NCBI RefSeq assembly: GCF_017948305.1
Contig: NZ_CP072842.1
Coordinates: 1,404,001 to 1,468,000 of the forward strand
Source of the DNA: Faecalibacter bovis
GTDB taxonomy: Bacteria; Bacteroidota; Bacteroidia; Flavobacteriales; Weeksellaceae
DNA length: 64,000 bases
Reading direction: 5' to 3'
Shown: positions 25,832-34,378 of the stretch, in pieces
How positions within the stretch are numbered: position 1 is the first letter of the stretch
Layout of the letters: each line of letters begins with the position of its first letter
Program-made: the position numbers and the translations under genes
The notes under the pieces: model-generated
Seen by the model: the letters and a program-made list of their open reading frames with translations, nothing else
The model's database searches: none
What the model was told of the DNA's origin: nothing

Positions 25832-26851
25832 ATGACAAAAAAGTTAATTTTATTAGCAATTATGTCAGTTTTTACATTGACGAGTTGTGATTTTATAAAT
25901 GGTTTTAAAGGAAATACGACGAAAGAAGGAGCAATTTATATTCCTCGTGGTGCAGATTTTAATCAAGTTTTAGACTCGATAAAACCATATTTAAAAAACG
26001 TTGAGGAATTTAAAAAATTTGCAGAATCTGCCGATTATCCAGCGACTATTAAACCTGGGAAATATAAAATCTTAGCAGATGATAGCAGTAGTTCTATTAT
26101 CGATCGTTTACAAGGTGGTGAGCAAGAAGAAGTAAAGCTTCGTATTAAAAATGAACCTACTTTGTATCACATGATAGGTTCTGTGTCTCGTCAAGTAGAT
26201 ATTGATTCGACAGAATTGGCAAATTATATTGCTGAATGGTCTATAGAAAAAGATACAGCGTTAAATGCTGAAACTGTAAAACAGTTTTTTATTCCTGAAA
26301 CGTATTTTGTGTATTGGTCGATAACGCCTGAAAAGTTTGTTGAACGTATGGAAAAGCAATATAATATTGTTTGGAATGAAGAACGTTTAGCAAAAGCAAA
26401 AGCGATGAATATGACGCCACTTGAAGTTACTACATTAGCTTCTATTGTACAGTTAGAGTCATCGGATCATGAAGAAGATCAAAAAGCAGTTGCAAAAGCG
26501 TACTTAAATCGATTAGCTATTGATATGCGCTTAGAGGCTGATCCAACATCGATTTATGCACATAAATTAGAAAATGGATTTGATCAAAAAGTTCAACGCG
26601 TTTACAAGAAATTAACGTGGTCTCATAATGCATACAACACGTATCGAAATAAAGGTTTACCGCCAGCGCCAATTTGTTTGCCAAATGTTCCAATGATTGA
26701 TGCAGTTTTAAATCCTGCAGATCACGATTACATTTATTTCGCAGCAGATCCGGATCGACCAGGCTACCACAGTTTTGCAAAAACTTTTGAAGAGCATAAA
26801 GTAAATGCGGATAAGTATCGCAAATGGGTGAAAGAAAATAATATTAAATAG
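25832..26851 (+). CDS. mltG: Endolytic murein transglycosylase MltG (YceG-like)
   Basis: Cleaves nascent glycan strands and so sets their length, acting at the periplasmic face of the inner membrane. 339 residues. The YceG domain is recognised by IKPGKYKI, FFIPETYFVYW, LASIVQLESSDHE with the conserved glutamate Glu209, and AYLNRLAIDMRLEADPTSIY. The N-terminus looks like a lipoprotein signal (MTKKLILLAIMSVFTLTSC, Cys19) instead of the usual uncleaved membrane helix. It follows dapF by 2 bases and ends at a bidirectional terminator. Confidence 0.92.
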   Translation: MTKKLILLAIMSVFTLTSCDFINGFKGNTTKEGAIYIPRGADFNQVLDSIKPYLKNVEEFKKFAESADYPATIKPGKYKILADDSSSSIIDRLQGGEQEEVKLRIKNEPTLYHMIGSVSRQVDIDSTELANYIAEWSIEKDTALNAETVKQFFIPETYFVYWSITPEKFVERMEKQYNIVWNEERLAKAKAMNMTPLEVTTLASIVQLESSDHEEDQKAVAKAYLNRLAIDMRLEADPTSIYAHKLENGFDQKVQRVYKKLTWSHNAYNTYRNKGLPPAPICLPNVPMIDAVLNPADHDYIYFAADPDRPGYHSFAKTFEEHKVNADKYRKWVKENNIK

Positions 26852-26860
26852 CATAAAAAT

Positions 26861-26888
26861 AAAAACCACTCTTTCGAGTGGTTTTTTT
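26861..26888. terminator. Bidirectional terminator between mltG and a convergent gene
   Basis: Perfect 11-bp stem AAAAACCACTC (26861-26871) / GAGTGGTTTTT (26876-26886), loop TTTC, T-runs on both strands. Confidence 0.92.
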
Positions 26889-26899
26889 ATGTTTAAAAG

Positions 26900-27307
26900 T
26901 TATAAAATCTCTTTTCTTTGAAAGATGTTGTATCTAGTTATTTTTATTGAATCGGTACAAAATTCTAAATCTCCAATACAAACAGAAGGATCTAATTGAT
27001 TTATTAAGATTTCTTCATTATCACTCAATTCAATTCTTTTAATCGTATTGTTTTCGGTTGGCAATTTTTGATAGATGAATAAGGAACAAATCGCTAGAGT
27101 AAATAGTGCTGTAATTTTTTTAACTATTGTATTTTTACTTCCAAGTTTTATCCAATAATAAAAAGAAAATCCTAAACTAAGAACCATTAGTAACAATTCT
27201 GTCGAATTAAAATCAACTTTTTTAAATTCCCATTCAGGAAATAATATGCGTTTAAATAATATGACTGTAAATAAGATTATGGCGAATTTAAAAGAAGTGA
27301 TTTTCAT
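26900..27307 (-). CDS. Hypothetical small membrane protein
   Basis: A 135-residue protein with three hydrophobic segments (about residues 6-22, 36-54 and 63-81) and a polar C-terminal tail of about 50 residues containing two cysteines (SVCIGDLEFCTD). No recognised family. It is flanked by terminators at 26861 and 27341 and so seems to be its own transcription unit. Its composition is ordinary for the neighbourhood. Confidence 0.6.
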   Translation of the reverse strand: MKITSFKFAIILFTVILFKRILFPEWEFKKVDFNSTELLLMVLSLGFSFYYWIKLGSKNTIVKKITALFTLAICSLFIYQKLPTENNTIKRIELSDNEEILINQLDPSVCIGDLEFCTDSIKITRYNIFQRKEIL

Positions 27308-27340
27308 GGATAGAACTATTTTTCATAAAGATAGGAATAA

Positions 27341-27366
27341 AAAAAGAGGCTATAAAGCCTCTTTTT
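27341..27366. terminator. Terminator of the beta-barrel/GLPGLI operon
   Basis: Perfect stem AAAAAGAGGC (27341-27350) / GCCTCTTTTT (27357-27366), 6-base loop. It ends the minus-strand unit 30897-27384. Confidence 0.88.
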
Positions 27367-27383
27367 GATTATTATGTATGGTA

Positions 27384-30104
27384 TTAGAATTTATATCTCA
27401 AATTTACTAAGAAATAACGTCCTAAAACATCTGTTGTAGTTGTTTGAATAAAGTTATCGTTAAATGAGTTATTAACAATAACATTATTTCCTAATATGTT
27501 TCCAGCTACAAATGTGATGTAAGTCTTTTTAAAGGCATTGTAACGTAATGAAGCGTTTAATTCTTTTGCTTCGTTAATGCGAACTCCGTCACGGTTCTGA
27601 ATTCTGTAAGAGAAATCAGATTGTAATAAAAGTTTATCCGTTACATTCCAAGCAATATCTCCGAAAGGTCTCCAGTTTGCAAACTCTTGTTCAATTCTCG
27701 ATTCGAATTTAGAGAAAGAAGCATTTAATCCAGCTTTTAATTCTAATTTCTTTTTAATTGTAAATGTATTAGTCAATGTATAGTTTTGGTTAAAACTTTT
27801 ATTGTTTACATCTACATAATCAGCATCATTTATACCTTTTGTATATGTGTACGAATTAGACCAAGATAAATTTCCGTTTAAACGTGCTTGGTACCATTTT
27901 TTGAAACGTTTACCAAGATTGAAATTTGCACCATAGCTTTCTTCTTCGTAATCTGAATTGATCAATGTATTTTCTTGAATAATAGAAAATGCATCAGGAT
28001 TATTTTCATCTAAAAACACTTTGTCCATGCGAGAAGCAGTTTGTATACTTCTGTCACGTTTTGTGTAAGTAAGACCAGCAAAAACGTTAAAGAAATTAAA
28101 CGAATTAAAGTGATGGAAATTTAAAGATGAATTATGCGTTAAAGCTTGTCTTAAATTTTGATTTCCGATAAATACAGAACGATAGTTTTGTAAAGAATAA
28201 GATTCAGTTAGATCTTTTGCATGTGGAAAACTATAATTTTGGCTGTAATTAGCAAATAAACTTGTAGCGTTATTAAAGCTATATTTTAAGTTTGCGTGAG
28301 GTAAAATTTTCGTTTCGTTAAACTTGATACTTTTACCATCTACAAAATTTGCCTTTTCATTAAAGTTAGAAACTCCAGCTCCTAAATCAGCTTGAAATTT
28401 CCCGATTTTCTTCGTAATTGTAGCATCAGCAAACGTTTCATTGTAATCAAATTCAGTATCAGAAATCATTGAACGTCCATTGATACTTTGTGTTACTAAA
28501 TTTCCTAAATCATAGATTTTATTGTCTAAATCTTGCATAGAAAAGTTTGTACCAATTTTCAACTTTAAGTTAGTTGAGTTATTGATTAGATGGTTGTAAA
28601 CTGAATATATTTGAAATGTATTTGTTACATATTTCTGGTTTTGGTTAATTAAATAACGACCAGAATTAGATGCTGTAGATTCAAAAATATTGAATATTTT
28701 TTCTTCAGAATCCATAAATAAATCAGGCGTTTCCTTTTGGTATTGGTGACGTAAATAGAAACCAATATTATGATCACGACCAACTTTACGGATATAAGAT
28801 AACGTTTGACTAAAACTATAATTTTTGCGATCTGTAAGATTTTTGTTGAAACCTGTAAATTCACCGTTTCTGTAACGATCTACACCTTGTTCGTCATCAT
28901 TACCCGTATAATTTAAGTTTAATCGGTATTTAACTTCACCTTTATCATTTGGGTTCCAATCAATACGTAAACGTCCCATTGCAGATAATAAATTATTTTT
29001 ATTTTCTGAACGATCTTCTTCAGTAAATCCATCATTATATTTACGTTCTACGATAGAATTGTATCTGATATTATTTGTATTAACCAATCCAAATCCAGAG
29101 ATTTTTAAACTTTTCTTAGGTTCGTATCCAAAGTGAGCTGCACCATTGTATGTGTTCATTTCGGCAGCATTCGTATTAGATCCAAAATTTAATGCAGAAT
29201 TTCCTCCACGTAAAGAATAGATACTACCTTCAGCGCTAAATTCTGAGAATCCACCGAAGAAACTAAAATAATCTTCACGATCAAAAACTTCTTTACCATA
29301 GGTATTGAAATCGTTGATTACCGTAGCATCCATTTTTTCAGAAAAATAAAACATTTTTAACTGTGCATCGGCATGTTTGTCAGCATCACCACCCAAGGTA
29401 GCATTACCAAAAACTAAACTTTTCATGTCTTCTTTCAACTCGATATTTAACGAAGCTTGTTCGTCTTCTTGTAATGAAGAAGCAAATGGATTAGATTTGA
29501 ATTTAGTATTTAACTGAATTTTAGAAACAGCATCAGAAGGTAAATTTTTATTTAAAAGTTTTGTGTTACCACCAAGAACTTCGCGTCCACCAACAGTAAT
29601 GGTATTAATTTCTTTTCCTTTGTGATACACTTTTCCATTTTCAACTTCGATACCTGGAAGTTTTTTTAAGATATCTTCTAAAACTTCTTCGTTACCAACT
29701 TTGAAAGAATCTGCGTCATATTCAATCGTATCACCTTTAATTTTAATTGCTTGTTGAGCTTTTACAATTGTTTCTTGTAAAGAAATTGTTTCACCACCTT
29801 TGATTAATTTAATCTTTTCGGTTTTATTTCCATTTAGTTCAATTTTCTTCACTAAAGTTTCAAAACCTGGTTGTTCAATTTCAATTTCGTACGCTTGATT
29901 ACAAGGAAGTGTAAATTCAAATTCACCATCATTATTAGTGAATACAAATCCTTTTCCTTCGTTATTAGAATCAAAAGCAGAAACAGATGCATCAGTTACA
30001 GGAATTCCATTTTCGTCTAAAATTGTTCCTTTCAATTTACAATCTTGAGCGAAAGATGTAACCATCGCAAATTGTAAAAAGAAAAAGTAGAGTAAATTTT
30101 TCAT
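27384..30104 (-). CDS. Outer-membrane beta-barrel protein, TonB-receptor-like with carboxypeptidase-regulatory-like domain
   Basis: A 906-residue protein with signal peptide (cleavage near SFAQ), then an N-terminal carboxypeptidase-regulatory-like domain (about 23-105: KLKGTILDENGIPVTDASVS, then DGEFEF), a plug-like region (ILKKLPGIEVENGKVYHKGK, NTITVGGREV) and a large strand-rich barrel ending in YFLVNLRYKF. This is the outer-membrane beta-barrel type often found next to GLPGLI proteins in Flavobacteriia; the GLPGLI gene lies 19 bases upstream in the same operon. A distinct TonB box is not evident, and the substrate is unknown. No SusD-type partner is present. Confidence 0.85.
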   Translation of the reverse strand: MKNLLYFFFLQFAMVTSFAQDCKLKGTILDENGIPVTDASVSAFDSNNEGKGFVFTNNDGEFEFTLPCNQAYEIEIEQPGFETLVKKIELNGNKTEKIKLIKGGETISLQETIVKAQQAIKIKGDTIEYDADSFKVGNEEVLEDILKKLPGIEVENGKVYHKGKEINTITVGGREVLGGNTKLLNKNLPSDAVSKIQLNTKFKSNPFASSLQEDEQASLNIELKEDMKSLVFGNATLGGDADKHADAQLKMFYFSEKMDATVINDFNTYGKEVFDREDYFSFFGGFSEFSAEGSIYSLRGGNSALNFGSNTNAAEMNTYNGAAHFGYEPKKSLKISGFGLVNTNNIRYNSIVERKYNDGFTEEDRSENKNNLLSAMGRLRIDWNPNDKGEVKYRLNLNYTGNDDEQGVDRYRNGEFTGFNKNLTDRKNYSFSQTLSYIRKVGRDHNIGFYLRHQYQKETPDLFMDSEEKIFNIFESTASNSGRYLINQNQKYVTNTFQIYSVYNHLINNSTNLKLKIGTNFSMQDLDNKIYDLGNLVTQSINGRSMISDTEFDYNETFADATITKKIGKFQADLGAGVSNFNEKANFVDGKSIKFNETKILPHANLKYSFNNATSLFANYSQNYSFPHAKDLTESYSLQNYRSVFIGNQNLRQALTHNSSLNFHHFNSFNFFNVFAGLTYTKRDRSIQTASRMDKVFLDENNPDAFSIIQENTLINSDYEEESYGANFNLGKRFKKWYQARLNGNLSWSNSYTYTKGINDADYVDVNNKSFNQNYTLTNTFTIKKKLELKAGLNASFSKFESRIEQEFANWRPFGDIAWNVTDKLLLQSDFSYRIQNRDGVRINEAKELNASLRYNAFKKTYITFVAGNILGNNVIVNNSFNDNFIQTTTTDVLGRYFLVNLRYKF

Positions 30105-30123
30105 TTATTTTGGTTGTATAATT

Positions 30124-30897
30124 TTATTGGGTGTCGACTCCGCTACCCATCATTTCTTTGTATTGTTCTTGTAATTTTTTCATTTCTTCCATGAATTCTT
30201 TTTCAGTAACAACTTTTCCTTTTGTCGGAAGTGAAACTTTTAATTCTTTGTCAGAAATTTTTAATTCTTTTAAAGTAAAAATCATTTTAGCATTGTTAAC
30301 TTCATATTCAGCTTTGATGATTAAACCTGGTAAACCACTAATACTTTGTGGACCATCTTTAATTGCAATTTCTGGTGCATACCATGCGTTAACTTTTACA
30401 GAATCCATCATTACACCTTCTGCTTTAGTTACTTTATAACCTGCAATTTCAGCTTTTTCACGAGTAATTTTCCAGTTATAATTTGGTGAATCCTTCATTA
30501 AATACTGCTTTACACCCATGTCTATTTCTTTGTAATAAGTAGCTGGAGTAGTAGTTAAATCTTTATAGTAAGGAAACTTATCCATTGCAGTAATTTGTTG
30601 AACTATCATTCCACCTGCAGATTGCGAATTTGAAATTTTTTCTTCCAGTTTAAATGAAGATTGTTTACCATTCGAGTTTAAAAAGTAGTTCATGAAAATC
30701 CCAGCGTTAATCTCAGCTTTTAACATTTCTTCTACTTGTGAACGATATGCTTGTGGAACTTGTTTTAGAGTTGCGTCTAAATCTAATTTCATCTCGCAAA
30801 CATAAGTTGCTTCAATATTTTGAGTTTTATTTTCTTGTGCAAAAGAAAAGCTGGTTGTAAGAAAACCTAAAGCGAATGAAAATAATAATTTTTTCAT
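30124..30897 (-). CDS. GLPGLI family protein
   Basis: A 257-residue secreted protein of the GLPGLI family, known mainly from Bacteroidota and functionally uncharacterised. Signal peptide MKKLLFSFALGFLTTSFSFAQ; the family motif appears as ISGLPGLIIKAEYE at about residue 195, after NAWYAPEIAIKDGP. The mature chain is beta-rich, with a charged C-terminal helix (EEMKKLQEQYKEMMG). It is the first gene of an operon with the beta-barrel receptor, which points to a joint role at the outer membrane; the role itself is inference. A paralogue lies at 31642-32424. Confidence 0.88.
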   Translation of the reverse strand: MKKLLFSFALGFLTTSFSFAQENKTQNIEATYVCEMKLDLDATLKQVPQAYRSQVEEMLKAEINAGIFMNYFLNSNGKQSSFKLEEKISNSQSAGGMIVQQITAMDKFPYYKDLTTTPATYYKEIDMGVKQYLMKDSPNYNWKITREKAEIAGYKVTKAEGVMMDSVKVNAWYAPEIAIKDGPQSISGLPGLIIKAEYEVNNAKMIFTLKELKISDKELKVSLPTKGKVVTEKEFMEEMKKLQEQYKEMMGSGVDTQ

Positions 30898-30942
30898 AAT
30901 AAAAGTTGTTTTAAATGGTTAGTAGTGGTTGGTATTAAAACG

Positions 30943-31545
30943 TTACAAAATGTAAGAAGATATTTTTCCGCCTTTGGCTCTGAAGTTATCTTTAAGATCT
31001 ATAAAATGGATGGGATCAATGGCTTTTGTAGATTCATCTAAAATAGTAGATTCGTAACCCAAAGTAAGCGCATCCATAGCAGTGTAGTACACACAAAAAT
31101 CTGCTGCTAACCCACAAACGAAAACTGAAGTTACTTTACGTTCTTGTAAATAGCCGTGTAATCCGGTAGCTTTTTTATGTCCATTATCAAAAAAACCACT
31201 GTACGAATCTATTTCTGGATTTGTACCTTTTCTGAAAATAGCTTCAATTTTATTTGTGTTTAAATCTTTATGAAGTTCAGCTCCTTTAGTTGATTGTATG
31301 CAGTGATCTGGCCAAAGTGTTTGTTGTAATCCATTTAAATCAATCACATCAAATGGATTTTTATCTTCATGTTGTGAAGCAAAACTTTTATGATTCGCTG
31401 GATGCCAATCTTGAGTTGCAACTACGATCTCAAATTTTTTTTGAATTTCGTTGATGCGAGATATAATTTTATCACCGTCCGGAACGGCTAAAGATCCTCC
31501 AGGAATAAAGTCATTCTGGATATCTACAATAATTAATGCTTTCAT
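30943..31545 (-). CDS. pncA: Nicotinamidase/pyrazinamidase
   Basis: Hydrolyses nicotinamide to nicotinate for NAD salvage. A 200-residue cysteine hydrolase (isochorismatase-like fold). The triad is visible: Asp8 (VDIQNDF), Lys106 (FRKGTNP) and Cys151 (AADFCVYYTA). Metal ligands are in TQDWHPANH (Asp46, His48, His52). The GLAADFCV region and LWPDHC are standard for bacterial PncA. It lies between two GLPGLI genes on the same strand but with 45- and 96-base gaps, so operon membership is uncertain. Confidence 0.93.
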   Translation of the reverse strand: MKALIIVDIQNDFIPGGSLAVPDGDKIISRINEIQKKFEIVVATQDWHPANHKSFASQHEDKNPFDVIDLNGLQQTLWPDHCIQSTKGAELHKDLNTNKIEAIFRKGTNPEIDSYSGFFDNGHKKATGLHGYLQERKVTSVFVCGLAADFCVYYTAMDALTLGYESTILDESTKAIDPIHFIDLKDNFRAKGGKISSYIL

Positions 31546-31582
31546 TGGTTTATTTAAATTAATAAATTGATACTATCAAAAT

Positions 31583-31617
31583 AAAGTCCAATTTACTACT
31601 TAGAGTAATTGAACTTT
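31583..31617 (-). terminator. Possible terminator of the second GLPGLI gene
   Basis: Near-perfect inverted repeat AAAGTCCAATTTACT (31583-31597) / AGTAATTGAACTTT (31604-31617), with one mismatch and one bulge, followed on the minus strand by a T-rich tract. Confidence 0.5.
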
Positions 31618-31641
31618 AATATATAAACTATGAAACTGAAA

Positions 31642-32424
31642 TTAATCTCTACGATTTACCCCTTGATCGCGCATTTGCTCGAATCGTTGACGTTGTTCGT
31701 CTTGTAATTTTTTTAAATCTGCTTCTGTAATTGTAGATTTTGCTTTTGGAGCTTCTAAATTTTTTGTGTCGTTCACAGTTTTAATATCTGTGATAGTAAT
31801 TACTTTTCTTCCTTTGATTGGACCTTGTTCAATTTCAGTTGAAACTTCAAGAATTAATCCAGGTAAACCCCAATAATTTTCAGGACCAGTTTTAGCCGGA
31901 ATTTTTGTTGTATACCAAGCTACAATAGTTTGTCCGTCTTTTTCGGCAGTAGCTTTACGAGCTTCATTACCTAAAATTGTTCTTGTTTCACGCGTCATTT
32001 TCCAATCGTAGTTTGGCAATTCATCTTTAACTGTATATGATTTAGAGAACATATTTACTTCTTTCATATAAGTTTTAATCGAAATATCTTTATAAATATT
32101 ATCACCACCACCAAAACGCATCATTCTCATTCCACCACGACCACCAGGACCGCTTTGTTGATCGTTACTAATTTTTTCAATAGCCTTGTAAGTTGATTGA
32201 TCTCCAAAAATTGTAAGAGTACTCTCCTGAGGTTCTTGAATTCTCTTCATCATTTGTTCTTGCATTTCTTTAGGCATTTGTCTGCCGCTTCCACCACCTG
32301 GAGGTTGAAATGTAAAATCTTCTGGAAGGATTAATTTTGAAGAATAAGTAACTTCGAACTTTTCAGTTTGAGCGTAAGAAAATGCTGAAAGAGCAACAGT
32401 AGTTATAATAAGTAATTTTTTCAT
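31642..32424 (-). CDS. GLPGLI family protein (second copy)
   Basis: A 260-residue secreted protein when started at ATG 32424, which gives a clean signal peptide (MKKLLIITTVALSAFSYAQ); the frame is open 11 codons further, but that adds a non-signal extension. The family motif appears as YWGLPGLILEVSTE. It differs from the copy at 30124 by Gly/Met/Arg-rich segments (PPGGGSGRQMPKEMQEQMMK and SGPGGRGGMRMMRFGGGDN), possibly metal-interacting or flexible. No beta-barrel gene is directly beside it. The function of the family is unknown. Confidence 0.87.
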   Translation of the reverse strand: MKKLLIITTVALSAFSYAQTEKFEVTYSSKLILPEDFTFQPPGGGSGRQMPKEMQEQMMKRIQEPQESTLTIFGDQSTYKAIEKISNDQQSGPGGRGGMRMMRFGGGDNIYKDISIKTYMKEVNMFSKSYTVKDELPNYDWKMTRETRTILGNEARKATAEKDGQTIVAWYTTKIPAKTGPENYWGLPGLILEVSTEIEQGPIKGRKVITITDIKTVNDTKNLEAPKAKSTITEADLKKLQDEQRQRFEQMRDQGVNRRD

Positions 32425-32454
32425 TTTAATAATTATGATTTTATAACTATAAGA

Positions 32455-32488
32455 CAAAAAAAACTCCGATTAGTTTAATCGAAGTTTT
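32455..32488 (-). terminator. Terminator of the minus-strand rluA-like/acyltransferase/glycosyltransferase unit
   Basis: Stem AAAACTCCGATTA (32460-32472) / TAATCGAAGTTTT (32476-32488), one G-U wobble, followed on the minus strand by a long T-run (plus-strand A-run from 32456). Confidence 0.82.
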
Positions 32489-32492
32489 AGAA

Positions 32493-33485
32493 TTATTTTA
32501 AGTCTTTAAAATATTGTCTCTTTTTTATAAAATACTGAAATGGGATTAATTCCTTTGTTCCATAATTTCTAATTTGATGAGGTCCACGTTTTTTATACAT
32601 TTTAGAGAAATCTCTGTAAAAATGCATGTGCGACATAAAAATCGCCCATAAATGGCCAAAACCTTCATAAAACATAAATACAATCGCTGAGATTCCGTCT
32701 AATGTTAATCTCGAAAAGATAATTGGAAATAATTGATCTTTCGGAAGATTTTTTAGATACATATTCAAACTATTTCTGAAATTTAAATATGTTTTTCTTG
32801 GGTTGTTTTTTTGTAAAGTTCCACCACCTAAATGATAAACGGTTGAAGAACCACAGTAATAAATTTTACGATTTTCATTCTTCAATCGCCAACACAAATC
32901 AATTTCTTCCATGTGTGCAAAGAAATCTTCATCGAACCCTTTTTGACGGAAAAAATCTTCTTTTCGAATAAATAAACTTGCACCAGTAGCCCAAAAACAT
33001 TCAATCGTGTCATTGTATTGCCCTTTATCTTCTTCTAAAGTCCAAAATACACGCCCACGACAAAATGGATATCCAAATTTATCCATAAAACCACCACCAG
33101 CACCAGCGTATTCGAAGTGAGTTTTATTTTTGTAATCTAAAATTTTTGGTTGCACAGCTGCGATCGAATTATCTTTTTGGAATAATTCCATAATAGGTTC
33201 AGTCCAATTTGCTGTAACTTCAACATCTGAATTTAATAAACAAAAAATATCAGCATCAATGTGTTTCAAACCTTCGTTATAACCTTTGGCGAAACCAAAA
33301 TTGCCTTGGTTTTTAATTATTTTTACTGAAGGATAATCAGCTTCTAAATAGGCTATTGAATCATCTGTAGATGCATTATCAATAACATATATATCGGCGT
33401 TTTTAGTGTGCTGAATAACGGATGGTAAAAATTCTTTTAATAAGTTTTTTCCATTCCAATTTAATATCGCTATTGCAAGTTTCAT
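32493..33485 (-). CDS. Family 2 glycosyltransferase
   Basis: A 330-residue GT-A enzyme of the rhamnosyltransferase-like type. N-terminal nucleotide-binding VAILNWNGKNLLKEF-like start, YVIDNASTDDSI, LLNSDVEV (DxD-type metal site) and a downstream FWATGASLFIRKEDF, then GFDEDFFAHMEEIDLCWRLK. The C-terminal part has hydrophobic stretches and a basic tail, as in membrane-associated enzymes. Its ATG overlaps the acyltransferase stop by 4 bases, so both are cotranslated and probably modify the same lipid or glycolipid. Confidence 0.9.
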   Translation of the reverse strand: MKLAIAILNWNGKNLLKEFLPSVIQHTKNADIYVIDNASTDDSIAYLEADYPSVKIIKNQGNFGFAKGYNEGLKHIDADIFCLLNSDVEVTANWTEPIMELFQKDNSIAAVQPKILDYKNKTHFEYAGAGGGFMDKFGYPFCRGRVFWTLEEDKGQYNDTIECFWATGASLFIRKEDFFRQKGFDEDFFAHMEEIDLCWRLKNENRKIYYCGSSTVYHLGGGTLQKNNPRKTYLNFRNSLNMYLKNLPKDQLFPIIFSRLTLDGISAIVFMFYEGFGHLWAIFMSHMHFYRDFSKMYKKRGPHQIRNYGTKELIPFQYFIKKRQYFKDLK

Positions 33486-34354
33486 TGAAAATTTTCTTTT
33501 TTATATTTCCAACGTTTATGGCTCCAAAGCCAATTATCAGGTTGTGCAATAATTGCATCCTCTAACTTTTGGAAAAATGTATGTACAATTTCGTTTTCTT
33601 CGAATTTTATACCATTTTTAGGTACTATTCTTTCATAAGAAATGTGATAATATCCACGACGTATTCGCTGCATGTTGCAAAAAATCACACCCATATCTTT
33701 TCGTGTCGCGATTTTATCAAAAGCATTGAAAACTGGAGTTTCCTGATTCAAGAAAGTTAACCAATAATGTATGGCTTGTTTTTTTGGACTTTGGTCGGCA
33801 ATAAATAAATAAGCGTTTGTACCATCACTTGGTGTACGCATCATGTAGCGCATGATGTCCTTCATATCTACAGCTTTTGTACCTAATCTTTCTCGAGTTA
33901 GATTAATTTTATCATTCCAAAAAGGGTTTTTGATTTTATGATAAACAGCAACATCATGTTCATAGTCCATATGTTTTGCAGTTCCAGATAAAAATTCCCA
34001 ATTAAACATATGACCGGTCATCAATAGACAATCTTTATTTTCAGCTTTTACTTCTTGGAAAACTTCTACGTTTGTATATGAAATACGTTTGTCATATTCT
34101 TCCTGAGTAATAGACATAGATTTTAAAGTTTCAACTAGAAAGTCTGAAAAATTTCGATAAAAATCTTTATAAATTTTTTTGATTTCTGAGTCTGATTTAT
34201 CTGGAAAAGAATTTTTAAGATTGGTTATAATCACTTTGCGTCTATAACCAATTACGGTATGTAATAAAAAGAATAAAATATCAGAAAACACGTAAAGTAC
34301 ACTGAGTGGTAAACGTGAAAATTGATAAATTATAAAATAGAGTATATTGTTCAT
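33482..34354 (-). CDS. Lipid A biosynthesis-type acyltransferase (LpxL/HtrB family)
   Basis: A 290-residue inner-membrane acyltransferase. N-terminal membrane segment (about 17-36), the family motif NLKNSFPDKSDSEIKK, and the catalytic HX4E motif in TGHMFNWE (His115, Glu120); then FIADQSPKK and the C-terminal IIAQPDNWLWSHKRWK typical of LpxL homologues. In Bacteroidota such proteins add the secondary acyl chain to lipid A or act in amino-lipid synthesis; the sequence does not separate these. It overlaps the following glycosyltransferase by 4 bases. Confidence 0.88.
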   Translation of the reverse strand: MNNILYFIIYQFSRLPLSVLYVFSDILFFLLHTVIGYRRKVIITNLKNSFPDKSDSEIKKIYKDFYRNFSDFLVETLKSMSITQEEYDKRISYTNVEVFQEVKAENKDCLLMTGHMFNWEFLSGTAKHMDYEHDVAVYHKIKNPFWNDKINLTRERLGTKAVDMKDIMRYMMRTPSDGTNAYLFIADQSPKKQAIHYWLTFLNQETPVFNAFDKIATRKDMGVIFCNMQRIRRGYYHISYERIVPKNGIKFEENEIVHTFFQKLEDAIIAQPDNWLWSHKRWKYKKENFQ

Positions 34355-34378
34355 CTGTTAAGAGATAATATTGTGAAA

